Notes: generated by a model not told the origin, from the letters alone. Positions 29,993 to 38,845 are shown, numbered from the stretch's first letter. The stretch: DNA of 64,000 nt from Pseudomonas sp. GV071 (GCF_003050835.1 NZ_QAOJ01000001.1:248001-312000), one strand, 5' to 3'. A program made the numbers and translations.

Positions 29993-30604
29993 TCAGTCCT
30001 TGTTTTCGGGGGCGGCGGTCTTGGCGGTGTCGCCGTCGACGTCATGAATATGTTTGGCCAGGAAGAGGCCCTGGCCGATCAAAAACAGCAGGGTCATGCC
30101 CAGGCTGCCGAATACCTTGAAGTCCACCCAGATACTCTGGAAGGTGAACGCAACAAACAGGTTGGCCGCGCCGCTGACAATAAAGAACACGATCCAGGCG
30201 ATGTTCAGCTTCACCCAGATCGGCTCGGGCAGGCTCATGGCGTGGCCCATCATGCGTTGAATCAGTGGTTTGTCGCCGATGAAGTGGCTGCCGAGGAAGG
30301 CCAGGGCGAACAGCCAGCTGACCACCGGGGCTTTCCATTTCAGAAAGGTTTCGCTGTGGAAGGCCAGCGTCAGGCTGCCGAACACCAGGCAGGCGATCAG
30401 GGTCAGCCATTGGCTTTTTTCCAGACGCTTCTGGACGATGAAGAAAATGCCGTACACCACGATGGAGCTGGCGATCAACATGGCGGTGGCGCTGAAAATA
30501 CCGCCTAGCATGTAGGTGTAGCCGAAGAGTTCGACGGCGCGGGGTTCTAGCTTGAAAACGACGAAAAACAGGATAAGCGGGATGAAGTCGAGGAATTGTT
30601 TCAC
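29993..30604 (-). CDS. yciB: Inner-membrane septation protein YciB (IspZ)
   Basis: A 203-residue protein with about five to six membrane helices, starting [19 protein letters not shown], the family hallmark; later [14 protein letters not shown] and [21 protein letters not shown] are typical. YciB is linked to envelope integrity and septation. The C-terminus has a short Lys/Glu-rich tail. It is divergent from the PHP-domain gene, as in many Pseudomonas, and is followed directly by the YciI-family gene. Confidence 0.9.
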   Translation of the reverse strand: MKQFLDFIPLILFFVVFKLEPRAVELFGYTYMLGGIFSATAMLIASSIVVYGIFFIVQKRLEKSQWLTLIACLVFGSLTLAFHSETFLKWKAPVVSWLFALAFLGSHFIGDKPLIQRMMGHAMSLPEPIWVKLNIAWIVFFIVSGAANLFVAFTFQSIWVDFKVFGSLGMTLLFLIGQGLFLAKHIHDVDGDTAKTAAPENKD

Positions 30605-30771
30605 AGTGGCAAGCCAGAAGCTGGATGTGCCGGCATAATAACAAACCCGAACCGTAGAGCTAGGCGCAGCGGCGCAGACTTTGTGCCACCGCGTGGTTTT
30701 TTTCGTACCAACTGTTTATCTGCTCTGTGATCTATTACAGACAAACAGCCTGAAACCGAGATGTGTATCCG

Positions 30772-31635
30772 ATGACCGTAGACCTGCACTGCCATAGCAC
30801 CGCTTCCGACGGCGCCCTCGCGCCCGCCGTGGTGGTTGCCCGCGCCCATGAGCGCGGCGTGCGGGTTCTGGCCCTCACCGACCACGACACCCTCGAAGGC
30901 CTCGACGAAGCGCGCAGCGCCGCCGTCGAGCTGGACATGCAGTTGGTCAACGGCGTCGAGCTGTCGTGCACCTGGGGCGGCGCCACCATTCATGTGCTCG
31001 GCTACGGCTTTGCCGCCAACGCCCCGGCCCTGGTGCAGGCGATTGCCGACCTGCACAGCGGCCGCTGGTTGCGCGCCGAAGAGATCGACCGGCGCCTGGC
31101 GCTCAAAGGCATGCCTGGTGCGCTGGAAGGCGCACGGGCCATTCAGCAGGAGCTCGGCGACAGCGGCAACGCCCCGGCGCGCCCGCACTTCGCCGACTTT
31201 CTGGTGCGCGAAGGCTATGTAAAGGACCGCGCAGAAGCGTTCCGCAAGTGGCTGGGCTCGGGCAAGCTCGGCGACGTCAAACAGCACTGGCCAACCCTCG
31301 AAGACGCCGTGGGCACCCTGCGCGAAGCGGGTGCCTGGGTGAGCCTGGCGCACGCCTGGCAATACGACTTCACCCGCAGCAAGCGGCGCAAACTGGTGAT
31401 CGACTTTGTCGCCGCCGGTGGCCAGGCGCTGGAAGTGGTCAATGGCATGCAGCCGGCCGAGCAAATTGGCGGCCTGGCGATTCTTGCCCGTGAATTCGGT
31501 CTGCTGGCCAGTGTCGGCAGTGACTTCCATGCGCCGGGAGACTGGTCGGAGCTGGGCATGTACCGCCCGCTGCCCGAGGACCTGGCACCATTGTGGCTGC
31601 GCTTCGATCATGTCCAACCCGCTGCTGCCGGCTGA
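30772..31635 (+). CDS. PHP-domain phosphoesterase (YciV/RNase AM-like)
   Basis: A 287-residue PHP-domain protein. Metal-binding motifs are DLHCHSTASDGAL at the start, LTDHDTLEG near residue 40, VELSC near 65, RPHFADFLV near 140, SLAHAW near 190 and GSDFHAPG near 250. Relatives hydrolyse 3',5'-bisphosphonucleotides or trim 5' ends of rRNA. ATG at 30772 is chosen; a GTG three codons earlier (30763) is possible. It begins a run with the yciO-like, trpS, scpA and scpB genes. Confidence 0.88.
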   Translation: MTVDLHCHSTASDGALAPAVVVARAHERGVRVLALTDHDTLEGLDEARSAAVELDMQLVNGVELSCTWGGATIHVLGYGFAANAPALVQAIADLHSGRWLRAEEIDRRLALKGMPGALEGARAIQQELGDSGNAPARPHFADFLVREGYVKDRAEAFRKWLGSGKLGDVKQHWPTLEDAVGTLREAGAWVSLAHAWQYDFTRSKRRKLVIDFVAAGGQALEVVNGMQPAEQIGGLAILAREFGLLASVGSDFHAPGDWSELGMYRPLPEDLAPLWLRFDHVQPAAAG

Positions 31636-31663
31636 GCCGCAAACCTTCGAGAAGGGAACTCCC

Positions 31664-32293
31664 GTGAGTCAATTTTTCCAGGTGCACCCGGAAAACCCGC
31701 AAGCGCGGCTGATCAAGCAAGCGGTCGAGATCATCAAAGCCGGTGGCGTGATCGTCTATCCCACCGACTCCTCCTATGCCGTGGGTTGCCACATCGGCGA
31801 CAAGACGGCGGTGGAGCGCATCCGCCGCCTGCGCCAACTGGACGACAAACACAACTTCACCCTGGTGTGCCGCGACCTGTCGCAGCTCGGCCTGTTCGCC
31901 AAGGTCGACACCGGCGCCTTCCGCCTGCTCAAAGGCCACACCCCGGGGCCGTACACCTTCATTCTGAACGCCACCCGCGAAGTGCCGCGCATGCTCCTGC
32001 ACCCCAAGCGCCGCACCATCGGCCTGCGCGTGCCGAGCCACCCGATTGCCCAGGCGCTGCTGGAAGAACTGGGCGAGCCGCTGATGAGCACCAGCCTGAT
32101 TCTGCCCGGTGAAAAAGAGCCGATGAGCGACCCCTATGAAATGCGCCAGATCCTCGAACACCAGGTCGACCTGATTATCGACGGTGGCTTCGGCGGCCTG
32201 GAGGCCTCCACCGTGGTCAGCCTGGTGGACGACGAAGTGGTGCTGGTGCGCGTCGGCTGCGGCGACCCGACACCATTCGAGGCTGACGCCTAA
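31664..32293 (+). CDS. YciO/Sua5-YrdC-family protein
   Basis: A 209-residue member of the Sua5/YciO/YrdC family (L-threonylcarbamoyladenylate synthase fold), with KAGGVIVYPTDSSYAVGCHI, KRTIGLRVPSHPIAQALL and GEPLMSTSLILPG, where the core ATP-binding SxTS-like residues appear as STS. Family members act in tRNA t6A formation; the YciO branch is of uncertain role. It starts with GTG at 31664, with GAAGGGAA upstream. It follows the PHP gene by 28 bp and precedes trpS by 20 bp, an arrangement found in many gammaproteobacteria. Confidence 0.86.
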   Translation: MSQFFQVHPENPQARLIKQAVEIIKAGGVIVYPTDSSYAVGCHIGDKTAVERIRRLRQLDDKHNFTLVCRDLSQLGLFAKVDTGAFRLLKGHTPGPYTFILNATREVPRMLLHPKRRTIGLRVPSHPIAQALLEELGEPLMSTSLILPGEKEPMSDPYEMRQILEHQVDLIIDGGFGGLEASTVVSLVDDEVVLVRVGCGDPTPFEADA

Positions 32294-32313
32294 ATGGCGA
32301 CAGGACCCCGCGC

Positions 32314-33543
32314 GTGAGCCTGGTCGACCCGCAACGCCGTGTGCTGTCTGGCATGCGCCCCAGTGGCCGGTTGCACCTGGGCCACTACCACGGCGTGCTG
32401 AAAAACTGGGTGAAGCTGCAGCACGAATACGAGTGCTTTTTCTGCATCGTCGACTGGCACGCGCTGACCACCGACTACGACGAAGTCGGGCAAATCGCCG
32501 GGCACGTGATGGACATGGCCGTCGACTGGCTGGCCGCCGGCGTCAGCCCCAGCTCGGCGAACATGTTCATTCAGTCGCAAGTGCCCGAACACGCCGAGCT
32601 GCACCTGCTGCTGTCGATGATCTGCCCGCTCAGCTGGCTGGAGCGCGTGCCCTCGTACAAAGAGCAGCAAGACCAACTGCACCACAAAGACCTCAGCACC
32701 TACGGCTTTCTTGGCTACCCGCTGCTGCAGGCCGCCGACATTCTGCTGTACCGCGCAGGCCTGGTACCGGTCGGCTCGGACCAGCTGCCGCACATTGAAT
32801 TCGCCCGCGAAGTGGCGCGCCGCTTCAACCACCTGTACGGTCGCGAGCCCGGCTTTGAAGCCAAGGCCGAAGCGGCCATCCTGCGCCTGGGGAAAAAGAC
32901 CGCCAAGCTCTACAACAGCCTGCGCAAAGCGTTCCAGGAGCAGGGCGACGGCGAAGCACTGGACACCGCCCGCGCGCTGCTAAAAGAAGTGCAGAGCATT
33001 ACCCTGGGCGACAAAGAACGCCTGTTTGGCTACCTCGAAGGCGGCGGTAAAGTATTGCTGCCCGAGCCCCACGCGCTGCTTAGCGAGGCGCCGAGGCTGG
33101 CCGGGCTGGACGGCGGCAAAATGTCCACTTCCCATTTCAAGGGCGGCAATAGCAACGCGATTTACCTGCGCGACACCCCGGCCGAGATCGACGACAAATT
33201 GCGGCGCATGCCCACCGACCCGGCACGGGTACACCGCGCCGATCCCGGTGAGCCCACGCGCTGCCCGGTCTGGCAGTTGCATGAGGTGTACTCCAGCGAC
33301 GCCACCCGCGAGTGGGTGCAACAGGGTTGCCGCAGCGCCGGGATTGGCTGCATCGACTGCAAAGGCCCGCTGATAGAGGCCGTGCAGGCCGAACTGAAAC
33401 CGCTGCACGTGCGCGCCCTGGACTACCAGGACAGCCCGGAAGTGGTGCGTAATATCCTCGCCGAGGGCGCCGAACGGGCGCGCGACGAGGCCCGCGAAAC
33501 CCTGGTCGAAGTGCGTGCCGCACTCGGCCTTAACTACCGCTAA
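32314..33543 (+). CDS. trpS: Tryptophanyl-tRNA synthetase
   Basis: A 409-residue class I synthetase charging tRNA-Trp. The HIGH-like motif is HLGHYHG at residues 21-27 and the KMSTS loop is GGKMSTS with Lys269. It is longer than the common 330-residue TrpS because of an insertion before KMSTS (about residues 175-250), a feature I recall from pseudomonads. The start is GTG at 32314. No tryptophan leader peptide or T-box is visible in the 20-bp gap upstream. Confidence 0.93.
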   Translation: MSLVDPQRRVLSGMRPSGRLHLGHYHGVLKNWVKLQHEYECFFCIVDWHALTTDYDEVGQIAGHVMDMAVDWLAAGVSPSSANMFIQSQVPEHAELHLLLSMICPLSWLERVPSYKEQQDQLHHKDLSTYGFLGYPLLQAADILLYRAGLVPVGSDQLPHIEFAREVARRFNHLYGREPGFEAKAEAAILRLGKKTAKLYNSLRKAFQEQGDGEALDTARALLKEVQSITLGDKERLFGYLEGGGKVLLPEPHALLSEAPRLAGLDGGKMSTSHFKGGNSNAIYLRDTPAEIDDKLRRMPTDPARVHRADPGEPTRCPVWQLHEVYSSDATREWVQQGCRSAGIGCIDCKGPLIEAVQAELKPLHVRALDYQDSPEVVRNILAEGAERARDEARETLVEVRAALGLNYR

Positions 33544-33565
33544 CAGAAGCAGCAGACCAGACACC

Positions 33566-34390
33566 ATGCAGGACACCACCGCCAGCGAAGTCGACCCCCA
33601 GGCCAGCGCCCAGCAAGAGCTGCCGTTCGCCCTGGTGTATGGCAAAGCCATCACCGAAATGCCGGTGGACCTGTACATTCCGCCGGATGCGCTAGAGGTA
33701 TTCCTCGAGGCCTTCGAAGGCCCGCTCGATTTGCTCCTGTACCTGATCCGCAAACAGAACATCGACGTGCTCGACATTCCCGTGGCCGAGATCACCAAGC
33801 AGTACATGGGCTACGTCGAACTGATGCAGTCGGTGCGCCTGGAGCTGGCTGCCGAATACCTGGTGATGGCCGCCATGCTCGCCGAGATCAAATCGCGCAT
33901 GCTCCTGCCGCGCTCCGCCGAGGCCGAGGAAGAAGAAGACGACCCGCGCGCCGAACTGATCCGCCGTCTGCAGGAATACGAACGCTACAAAGCCGCCGCC
34001 GAGGGCATCGACCAGATCACCCGCGTTGGCCGCGACCTTACCGTACCGCGCCTGGACGCCCCGGAAGCGCGGGCGCGCAAGCTGCTACCCGATGTCAGCC
34101 TGGAAGAGCTGCTGCTGTCGATGGCCGAAGTGCTGCGCCGCGCCGACATGTTCGAAAGCCACCAGGTCACCCGCGAACAACTGTCCACCCGCGAGCGCAT
34201 GAGCGACGTGCTGGAGCGCCTGAAAGGCGCGGGCTTTGTGCCCTTCGTCAGCCTGTTCCTCGCCGAAGAAGGCAAGCTGGGCGTGGTGGTGACCTTTATG
34301 GCGGTACTGGAGCTGATCAAAGAACAGCTGGTAGAACTGGTACAGAACGAGGCTTTTGGGCCGATCCATGTGCGCGCACGTGCCGAATAA
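33566..34390 (+). CDS. scpA: Segregation and condensation protein A
   Basis: A 274-residue kleisin of the SMC-ScpAB chromosome-organising complex. The N-terminal binding region is VFLEAFEGPLDLLLYLIRKQNIDVLDIPVAEITKQY; the C-terminal winged helix begins near GVVVTFMAVLELIKEQLVEL. A pseudomonad-type extension of about 40 residues precedes the core. ATG at 33566 is chosen; the in-frame start at 33515 lies inside trpS. scpB follows after 27 bp. Confidence 0.93.
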   Translation: MQDTTASEVDPQASAQQELPFALVYGKAITEMPVDLYIPPDALEVFLEAFEGPLDLLLYLIRKQNIDVLDIPVAEITKQYMGYVELMQSVRLELAAEYLVMAAMLAEIKSRMLLPRSAEAEEEEDDPRAELIRRLQEYERYKAAAEGIDQITRVGRDLTVPRLDAPEARARKLLPDVSLEELLLSMAEVLRRADMFESHQVTREQLSTRERMSDVLERLKGAGFVPFVSLFLAEEGKLGVVVTFMAVLELIKEQLVELVQNEAFGPIHVRARAE

Positions 34391-34417
34391 GAACGCCCCG
34401 AAGAGAGTGGCTCACGC

Positions 34418-35428
34418 ATGAACCTGAACGACCCCAAAGAACTGGCCTCACTGCTCGAAGCCTTTCTGCTCGCCAGCGGCAAACCGCAATCGCTGGAGCG
34501 CCTGTACGAGCTGTTCGAAGAAAACGAGCGGCCCGAGCCTGCCGTGTTCAAAAAAGCCCTGGCCGCCCTGGAAAAATCCTGCGCCGGCCGCGCCTTTGAA
34601 CTCAAAGAAGTCGCCAGCGGCTACCGCCTGCAAGTGCGCGAAATCTACGCGCCGTGGGTCGGCCGCCTGTGGGAAGAACGCCCGCAACGCTACTCGCGCG
34701 CCATGCTCGAAACCCTGGCCCTGGTCGCCTACCGCCAGCCCATTACCCGCGGCGAAATCGAAGACGTACGCGGCGTGGCGGTAAACACCCAGATCGTCAA
34801 AACCCTGCTCGAACGCGAGTGGATTCGCGTGGTCGGCTACCGCGACGTGCCCGGCAAGCCGGCCATGTTCGCCACCACCAAACAGTTCCTCGACCACTTC
34901 AACCTGAAGAACCTCGACGAACTGCCGCCACTCGCCGCCCTGCGCGAACTGGAACCCGAGCCCATGCTCGGCTTCGACCAGGATGACCTGCCCGTACCCG
35001 AAAGCCTGCAAGCCCGCGCCGACGTGGCCGGCGAAGGCGAAGATGGCGCCGCACCGGCACCGAGCGAAGAGAAGAGCTTCAGCAGCCTGCTGGCCGAACT
35101 GGACAACATGGAACAAGGCCTGAAAACCGACTTCGACGACGTGCCCGACGACTATGAACCGCCCCCCGTGGCGGTCCCTGTCGAAGAATACAGCGACGAC
35201 AAGCCCGTGCCCTCCGACCTGCAAGCCCGCGCCGATGCCGCATGGGCCGACGACGAAGACGAAGAGCCCATGTCCGCCGAAGAGGCGCTAGAGGTGCTGC
35301 GCAACAAGGTGGCTACTCAACCAGTAACGCCACCGGCGCCGGCGTTTACGCCAGAGCCCGAGGAAGAAAGCGAAGAAGAGGCCCTGGCACGCGCCATCCG
35401 CGAAGAACAGCAATACTCCCGCGACTGA
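34418..35428 (+). CDS. scpB: Segregation and condensation protein B with long acidic tail
   Basis: A 336-residue protein. The two winged-helix domains of ScpB occupy about residues 1-185 (LASLLEAFLLASGKPQSLERL, ALVAYRQPITRGEIEDVRGV, FATTKQFLDHFNLKNLDELPPL). Beyond that is a tail of about 150 residues, rich in Asp, Glu and Pro, in which D-x-PVP-x-x-LQARAD occurs twice (near residues 190 and 262). Typical ScpB proteins are near 200 residues, so the tail is an added disordered region. It is the partner of scpA; a DUF1289 gene follows by 9 bp. Confidence 0.92.
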   Translation: MNLNDPKELASLLEAFLLASGKPQSLERLYELFEENERPEPAVFKKALAALEKSCAGRAFELKEVASGYRLQVREIYAPWVGRLWEERPQRYSRAMLETLALVAYRQPITRGEIEDVRGVAVNTQIVKTLLEREWIRVVGYRDVPGKPAMFATTKQFLDHFNLKNLDELPPLAALRELEPEPMLGFDQDDLPVPESLQARADVAGEGEDGAAPAPSEEKSFSSLLAELDNMEQGLKTDFDDVPDDYEPPPVAVPVEEYSDDKPVPSDLQARADAAWADDEDEEPMSAEEALEVLRNKVATQPVTPPAPAFTPEPEEESEEEALARAIREEQQYSRD

Positions 35429-35437
35429 GTAACGGCC

Positions 35438-35632
35438 ATGGGCGACACAAAAGATCCCTGCATCAGCATTTGTAAATTCGACGACCGAATCTGCATCGGC
35501 TGTGGGCGCAGCAAGGACGAAATCAAAGCCTGGAAGAAAATGGACAAACCGCACAAGCGCGAGGTGCTGGCCGAAGCCGAAAAGCGCCTGAAAGCCATGG
35601 GCGGCAAGACCCGCAAGAAGAAAAAGCACTGA
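35438..35632 (+). CDS. DUF1289 small Cys-rich protein
   Basis: A 64-residue protein with the DUF1289 cysteine pattern CISICKFDDRICIGCGRSKDEI (shown by Cys8, Cys12, Cys19 and Cys22), then a helix and a very basic tail (GGKTRKKKKH). Four closely spaced cysteines suggest a metal or Fe-S site. It lies 9 bp after scpB and probably shares its transcript. Function unknown. Confidence 0.88.
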   Translation: MGDTKDPCISICKFDDRICIGCGRSKDEIKAWKKMDKPHKREVLAEAEKRLKAMGGKTRKKKKH

Positions 35633-35672
35633 ACTGCGTTTCCAGGAGTGCGGCTAACCGGAGCGCCGGACC

Positions 35673-35971
35673 GCCCCCTCCCACAACGATCGCAGCCGTA
35701 TGGGCAACCCGTGATCCCTGTGGGAGGGGCTTCAGCCGCGATGCTTTTGACCCTATTGGTAGGGCAGAACCCCACCCGTTTTCAGGCCAACCCACTGAGG
35801 CTGAAGCCTCTCTCACATGGGCTCGTGGGACCTGTAGGAGCGGCTTTAGCCGCGATGCTTTTGACCTTATTGGTTAGGGCAGAACCCCACTATTTTCAGG
35901 CCAACCCATCGAGGCTGAAGCCTCCCCCACAGGAAACCGAGATCAATTGTGGGAGGGGCTTTAGCCGCGAT
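35673..35971. repeat. Array of three REP doublets with tandem 114-bp unit
   Basis: Three REPINs (35673-35743, 35797-35858, 35911-35971) stand in a row. The spacer beginning ATGCTTTTGACC and ending GGCTGAAGCC repeats with a 114-bp period (35741 and 35855), differing by a few bases, so the array grew by tandem duplication. The whole 375-bp gap between the DUF1289 and TauE/SafE genes holds only this array. Confidence 0.85.
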
Positions 35972-36007
35972 CTTTTGATCTTGCCCTTCACAACTTGATC
36001 AATCCCC

Positions 36008-36775
36008 TTAGCTACTAAAATACCGCCCAACCAACGCCAACCCACTGCCCAGCACCAACCACGTCACCACCCGCACAAACGCTTCCCGAGAAAGGCGCTG
36101 CGCCAACCGACGCCCCAGCCACAACCCCAACGCCATCACCGGCAACAACACCGCCGCCAGCAGCAGTAACGACGCATCGGCATACACCCCAGCCAGCAGA
36201 AACAGGCTGAGGCGCACCAACGTGCTGCAACTGATCAACGCACTCTGCGTCGCCCGCGCCTGTTCGACCGAGCTCAGCCGCGCATTCAGATACAGCGCAT
36301 ACAAAAACCCACCGCTGCCGAACAACGCACCAAACAGCCCACCCACCGTACCGGCCGGCACCGCCCATGCCGCGCTCAGTTGGGTGGGCCGTGCCTTCAC
36401 CGCCAGGCTGTACAGCGCATAACCGCTGACAAACAGCCCCATCAGCAACAGCAGCACATCGGCCTTGAGCTGCAGCAAAAACACCACCCCCAGCGTGCAC
36501 CCCAGCGCCATGCACGGCAGCAAACGCAGCAACTCCTCGCGCGCCACCGCCTTGCGCGCCGGCAGCCAGTTGCCGAACGCCGCGACAAAATCCAGTAGCA
36601 CCAGCAGCGGGATGATCCGCGACAGCGGCATAAAGTGAATCATCACCGGCCCGGCCACCAACGCCGTACCAAACCCGGCAAAGCCAAACACCACATAGGC
36701 CGCCGTTATGCCCACGCCAATCACCCACCAGTCCAGGGCAGAAAAGGGCAGCAGGGTGGTTACAGAATCCAGCAT
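36008..36775 (-). CDS. TauE/SafE-family membrane transporter
   Basis: A 255-residue inner-membrane protein with about eight hydrophobic helices and the duplicated TauE/SafE pattern (VVFGFAGFGTALVAGPVMIHFMP in the first half, GTVGGLFGALFGSGGFLYALYL in the second). Family members export sulfite, sulfoacetate or other organic anions. The ATG at 36775 is preferred over a longer frame that starts with a non-membrane sequence. It is divergent from a LysR gene that probably controls it. Substrate unknown. Confidence 0.85.
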   Translation of the reverse strand: MLDSVTTLLPFSALDWWVIGVGITAAYVVFGFAGFGTALVAGPVMIHFMPLSRIIPLLVLLDFVAAFGNWLPARKAVAREELLRLLPCMALGCTLGVVFLLQLKADVLLLLMGLFVSGYALYSLAVKARPTQLSAAWAVPAGTVGGLFGALFGSGGFLYALYLNARLSSVEQARATQSALISCSTLVRLSLFLLAGVYADASLLLLAAVLLPVMALGLWLGRRLAQRLSREAFVRVVTWLVLGSGLALVGRYFSS

Positions 36776-36858
36776 GGGCGCTCCATCAGCGGTTGAACCA
36801 GGCATTAGGTTAGCCAGCGCAGAGCCATGCCGACTAATATGCAAAATCCCCAAAAGAC

Positions 36859-36873
36859 ATCTCGAAACGAGAT
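36859..36873. promoter_or_regulatory. Candidate LysR operator at the LysR gene start
   Basis: ATCTCG-AAA-CGAGAT is a perfect inverted repeat with a T-N11-A core, seven bases before the LysR start codon and 84 bp before the transporter gene. Its position favours autorepression; use at the divergent promoter is possible. Confidence 0.5.
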
Positions 36874-36879
36874 AGCCCC

Positions 36880-37782
36880 ATGACCTCCATTCGCCAACTG
36901 CGCTACTTCGTCGAAATTGCCGAATCCGGCAGCTTCACTGCGGCCGCCGAGCACCTGTACATCGCCCAATCCGCCCTCAGCCGGCAGATCAAAGAACTCG
37001 AACAGCAGCTCGGCACCCCGTTGTTCGAACGCACCGCCCGCCAACCGCGCCTGACCCCGGCCGGCGAAGCCTTCTACCCCCGCGCGCGCAAACTGCTCGC
37101 CGACCTCGAGCAAGCCGAACGCCTGGCCCAGGAAGTCGGCCAAGGCCTACGCGGCAGCCTGCGCCTGAACCACTCCAGCACCGTGCCGCTCACCGGCCGC
37201 CTGCTGCAGCGCCTGAGCAGCTACCTGAGCGTCAACCCCGACGTCTCCATCGACATCGCCCAACAAGGCTCCGAAGCGCAACTGCACGACATCGCCGCCG
37301 GCAACCTCGACATCGGCCTGCTGCGCCTGCCGGTGCTGCGCCAACACGACGGCGTAACCCTTCAGCCGTTATTCGACGAACCCCTGTACCTCGCCGTCGC
37401 CGCCGGCCACCCCCTGGCCAACGCCGCCAGCGTGCCCCTCAGCCAACTGCGCGAAGAACGTTTTATCTCCATCCCCCACGGCCAACGCGGCGGCCTCAGC
37501 TACCTGTCCGCCTCATTGTGCATGCAAGCCGGCTTCTTCCCGCGCGCCGCACAAGTGGTGTCGCGCAAGACCACGCAGCTGCAATTGATCCAGGCCGGCT
37601 TTGGCGTGGCGTTGCTGCCGGAAGGCATGCGCGCTTTGGCCGATGAAACCGTGCGGTTTGTGCCATTGGAGGGGGAGGGGTGTAGCAGTACGGTGGCCGT
37701 GGCTTTTGGGCGTGGGGCAGGGGGGATGGTGGGGGAGTTTGTGGAGGTGATGCGGGACGCTACACTCCGGGCGGCTCGTTGA
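36880..37782 (+). CDS. LysR-family regulator divergent from TauE/SafE gene
   Basis: A 300-residue LysR regulator with a standard HTH (MTSIRQLRYFVEIAESGSFTAAAEHLYIAQSALSRQIKELE) in the first 60 residues and an effector domain resembling the BenM/CatM/CynR group (LRLNHSSTVPLTGRLLQRL, FDEPLYLAVAAGHPLA). The ATG at 36880 lies at a LysR-type palindrome; no strong Shine-Dalgarno sequence is seen. It likely senses a small acid related to the transporter's substrate; that is inference. Confidence 0.85.
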   Translation: MTSIRQLRYFVEIAESGSFTAAAEHLYIAQSALSRQIKELEQQLGTPLFERTARQPRLTPAGEAFYPRARKLLADLEQAERLAQEVGQGLRGSLRLNHSSTVPLTGRLLQRLSSYLSVNPDVSIDIAQQGSEAQLHDIAAGNLDIGLLRLPVLRQHDGVTLQPLFDEPLYLAVAAGHPLANAASVPLSQLREERFISIPHGQRGGLSYLSASLCMQAGFFPRAAQVVSRKTTQLQLIQAGFGVALLPEGMRALADETVRFVPLEGEGCSSTVAVAFGRGAGGMVGEFVEVMRDATLRAAR

Positions 37783-37879
37783 GCGTTGGAGCAATAATCC
37801 ATAGAGGTTGCTCTTTTATACGGTCACCTTTTATGCGCTAATTCAGCCATTCGCCGCACTACTCGTTCAAGGAAGAACC

Positions 37880-38188
37880 ATGACGTACAAAGAAAAAATG
37901 CTTAGCCAAGGCACCATGTTTGCCACCCTGCCATTCCTCCTGGTTGGCGTGTACGGGCTGATTTCAGGCCGTTACTTTCTCCCCTCAAAAAACAGCGCCG
38001 AAGTTGCTGGCGAAAGCGCGCTGCTGTTGTCTGCGCTAACCGTATTGCTGGCTGTGGTAGTGGCTGTCCCTGAAGTTATCAAGCTCAGCGGTACCGATAT
38101 TCAGCGGTTCAAAAAGCTCTACCTTGCGATTCAATATGGTTGTGTTGCGGCACTATTTATTGCCCTGGTTAAAACGCAAACGGCGTAA
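37880..38188 (+). CDS. Small multipass membrane protein, function unknown
   Basis: A 102-residue hydrophobic protein, not recognised. It has three likely membrane helices (FATLPFLLVGVYGLISG, LLLSALTVLLAVVVAVPEVI and YGCVAALFIALVK). AAGGAAG lies five bases before the ATG at 37880; a longer in-frame start at 37808 lacks a ribosome site. It stands alone between the LysR gene and the Imm26-like gene, in the lower-GC patch. Confidence 0.65.
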   Translation: MTYKEKMLSQGTMFATLPFLLVGVYGLISGRYFLPSKNSAEVAGESALLLSALTVLLAVVVAVPEVIKLSGTDIQRFKKLYLAIQYGCVAALFIALVKTQTA

Positions 38189-38290
38189 GCGACGGATGGA
38201 GCGCCTGTGAGTGGTGCACAGGAGCCCATCGACGTGCGCTGTTCGGTTTTTAGAGTCAAAAATAAATCCGTCCCCTTTACGCTTTAAGTG

Positions 38291-38314
38291 AGAAGGGGGC
38301 TTTGGTCCCCTTCT
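38291..38314 (+). terminator. Hairpin between the membrane-protein and Imm26-like genes
   Basis: AGAAGGGG (38291-38298) pairs with CCCCTTCT (38307-38314), followed by TTTG. A weak terminator shape, about 100 bp after the preceding stop. It argues against a start of the next gene at 38288. Confidence 0.5.
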
Positions 38315-38377
38315 TTGCGTTTTGGGGTCGGTTTATTGCTGGCAGAATGGCAATCCCGTTTAAGACCCCTGCAAGGA

Positions 38378-38845
38378 ATGCGGATTGTGGCCCGAATAGT
38401 CAAGAAGCCCGGTGACCTGCTGATATTTCCGTTATCAGCGGAGGGCAAGTACGGGTGTTGCCAATGGCTCGCGGACGGCACAGCGCGCTTTTTTCTTAGT
38501 GCGTCCTCTCAAGATTTTTCACCCTCAGAAATCCTTGCGCTCCCTGTCGCGTTTCGTGTGCTTGTTTTCCGGGATACGCCCAATCGGTATGGCTGGACCA
38601 AGGTTGGCAAGGGCGCCATGCCAGACGAGTTTTCCTCCCCTCAGCGGTATGCCAAGCGAAACCCCATTTCTGGTGCGATCTCTATTTACTTTGAGGGCAA
38701 CGAAACGCGGGCGACGTACGCTGAAGTCGAAGGTTTAGAGACTGTTGCGGTATGGGCGCACCCTCATATCGTTGAAAGGTTGGAAGCGCAACTTGAAGGG
38801 CGAGAGTCCAAGTTTTTGCGTTCTGTGCAGGTTTCGGCTGTTTAG
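38378..38845 (+). CDS. Imm26-like (immunity-type) protein
   Basis: A protein of about 155 residues with the layout of the Imm26 family: an early hydrophobic strand (KKPGDLLIFPLSAEGKYGCCQWL), FRVLVFRDTPNRYGWTKVGKG in the middle, then a Pro-rich segment and ISGAISIYFEG. Imm26-type proteins neutralise polymorphic toxins. No toxin gene lies beside it, so it would be an orphan immunity gene. The start is uncertain: ATG at 38378 abuts AAGGA, and GTG at 38387 has better spacing. The family call is from pattern memory only. Confidence 0.5.
   Translation: MRIVARIVKKPGDLLIFPLSAEGKYGCCQWLADGTARFFLSASSQDFSPSEILALPVAFRVLVFRDTPNRYGWTKVGKGAMPDEFSSPQRYAKRNPISGAISIYFEGNETRATYAEVEGLETVAVWAHPHIVERLEAQLEGRESKFLRSVQVSAV

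Noticed and set aside
35673..35971. REP array as a CRISPR
   Set aside because: Repeats are palindromic REP doublets with nearly identical, not unique, spacers, and there are no cas genes.
38288..38377. N-terminal extension of the Imm26-like protein
   Set aside because: It would include the terminator-like hairpin at 38291-38314 and has no ribosome site.
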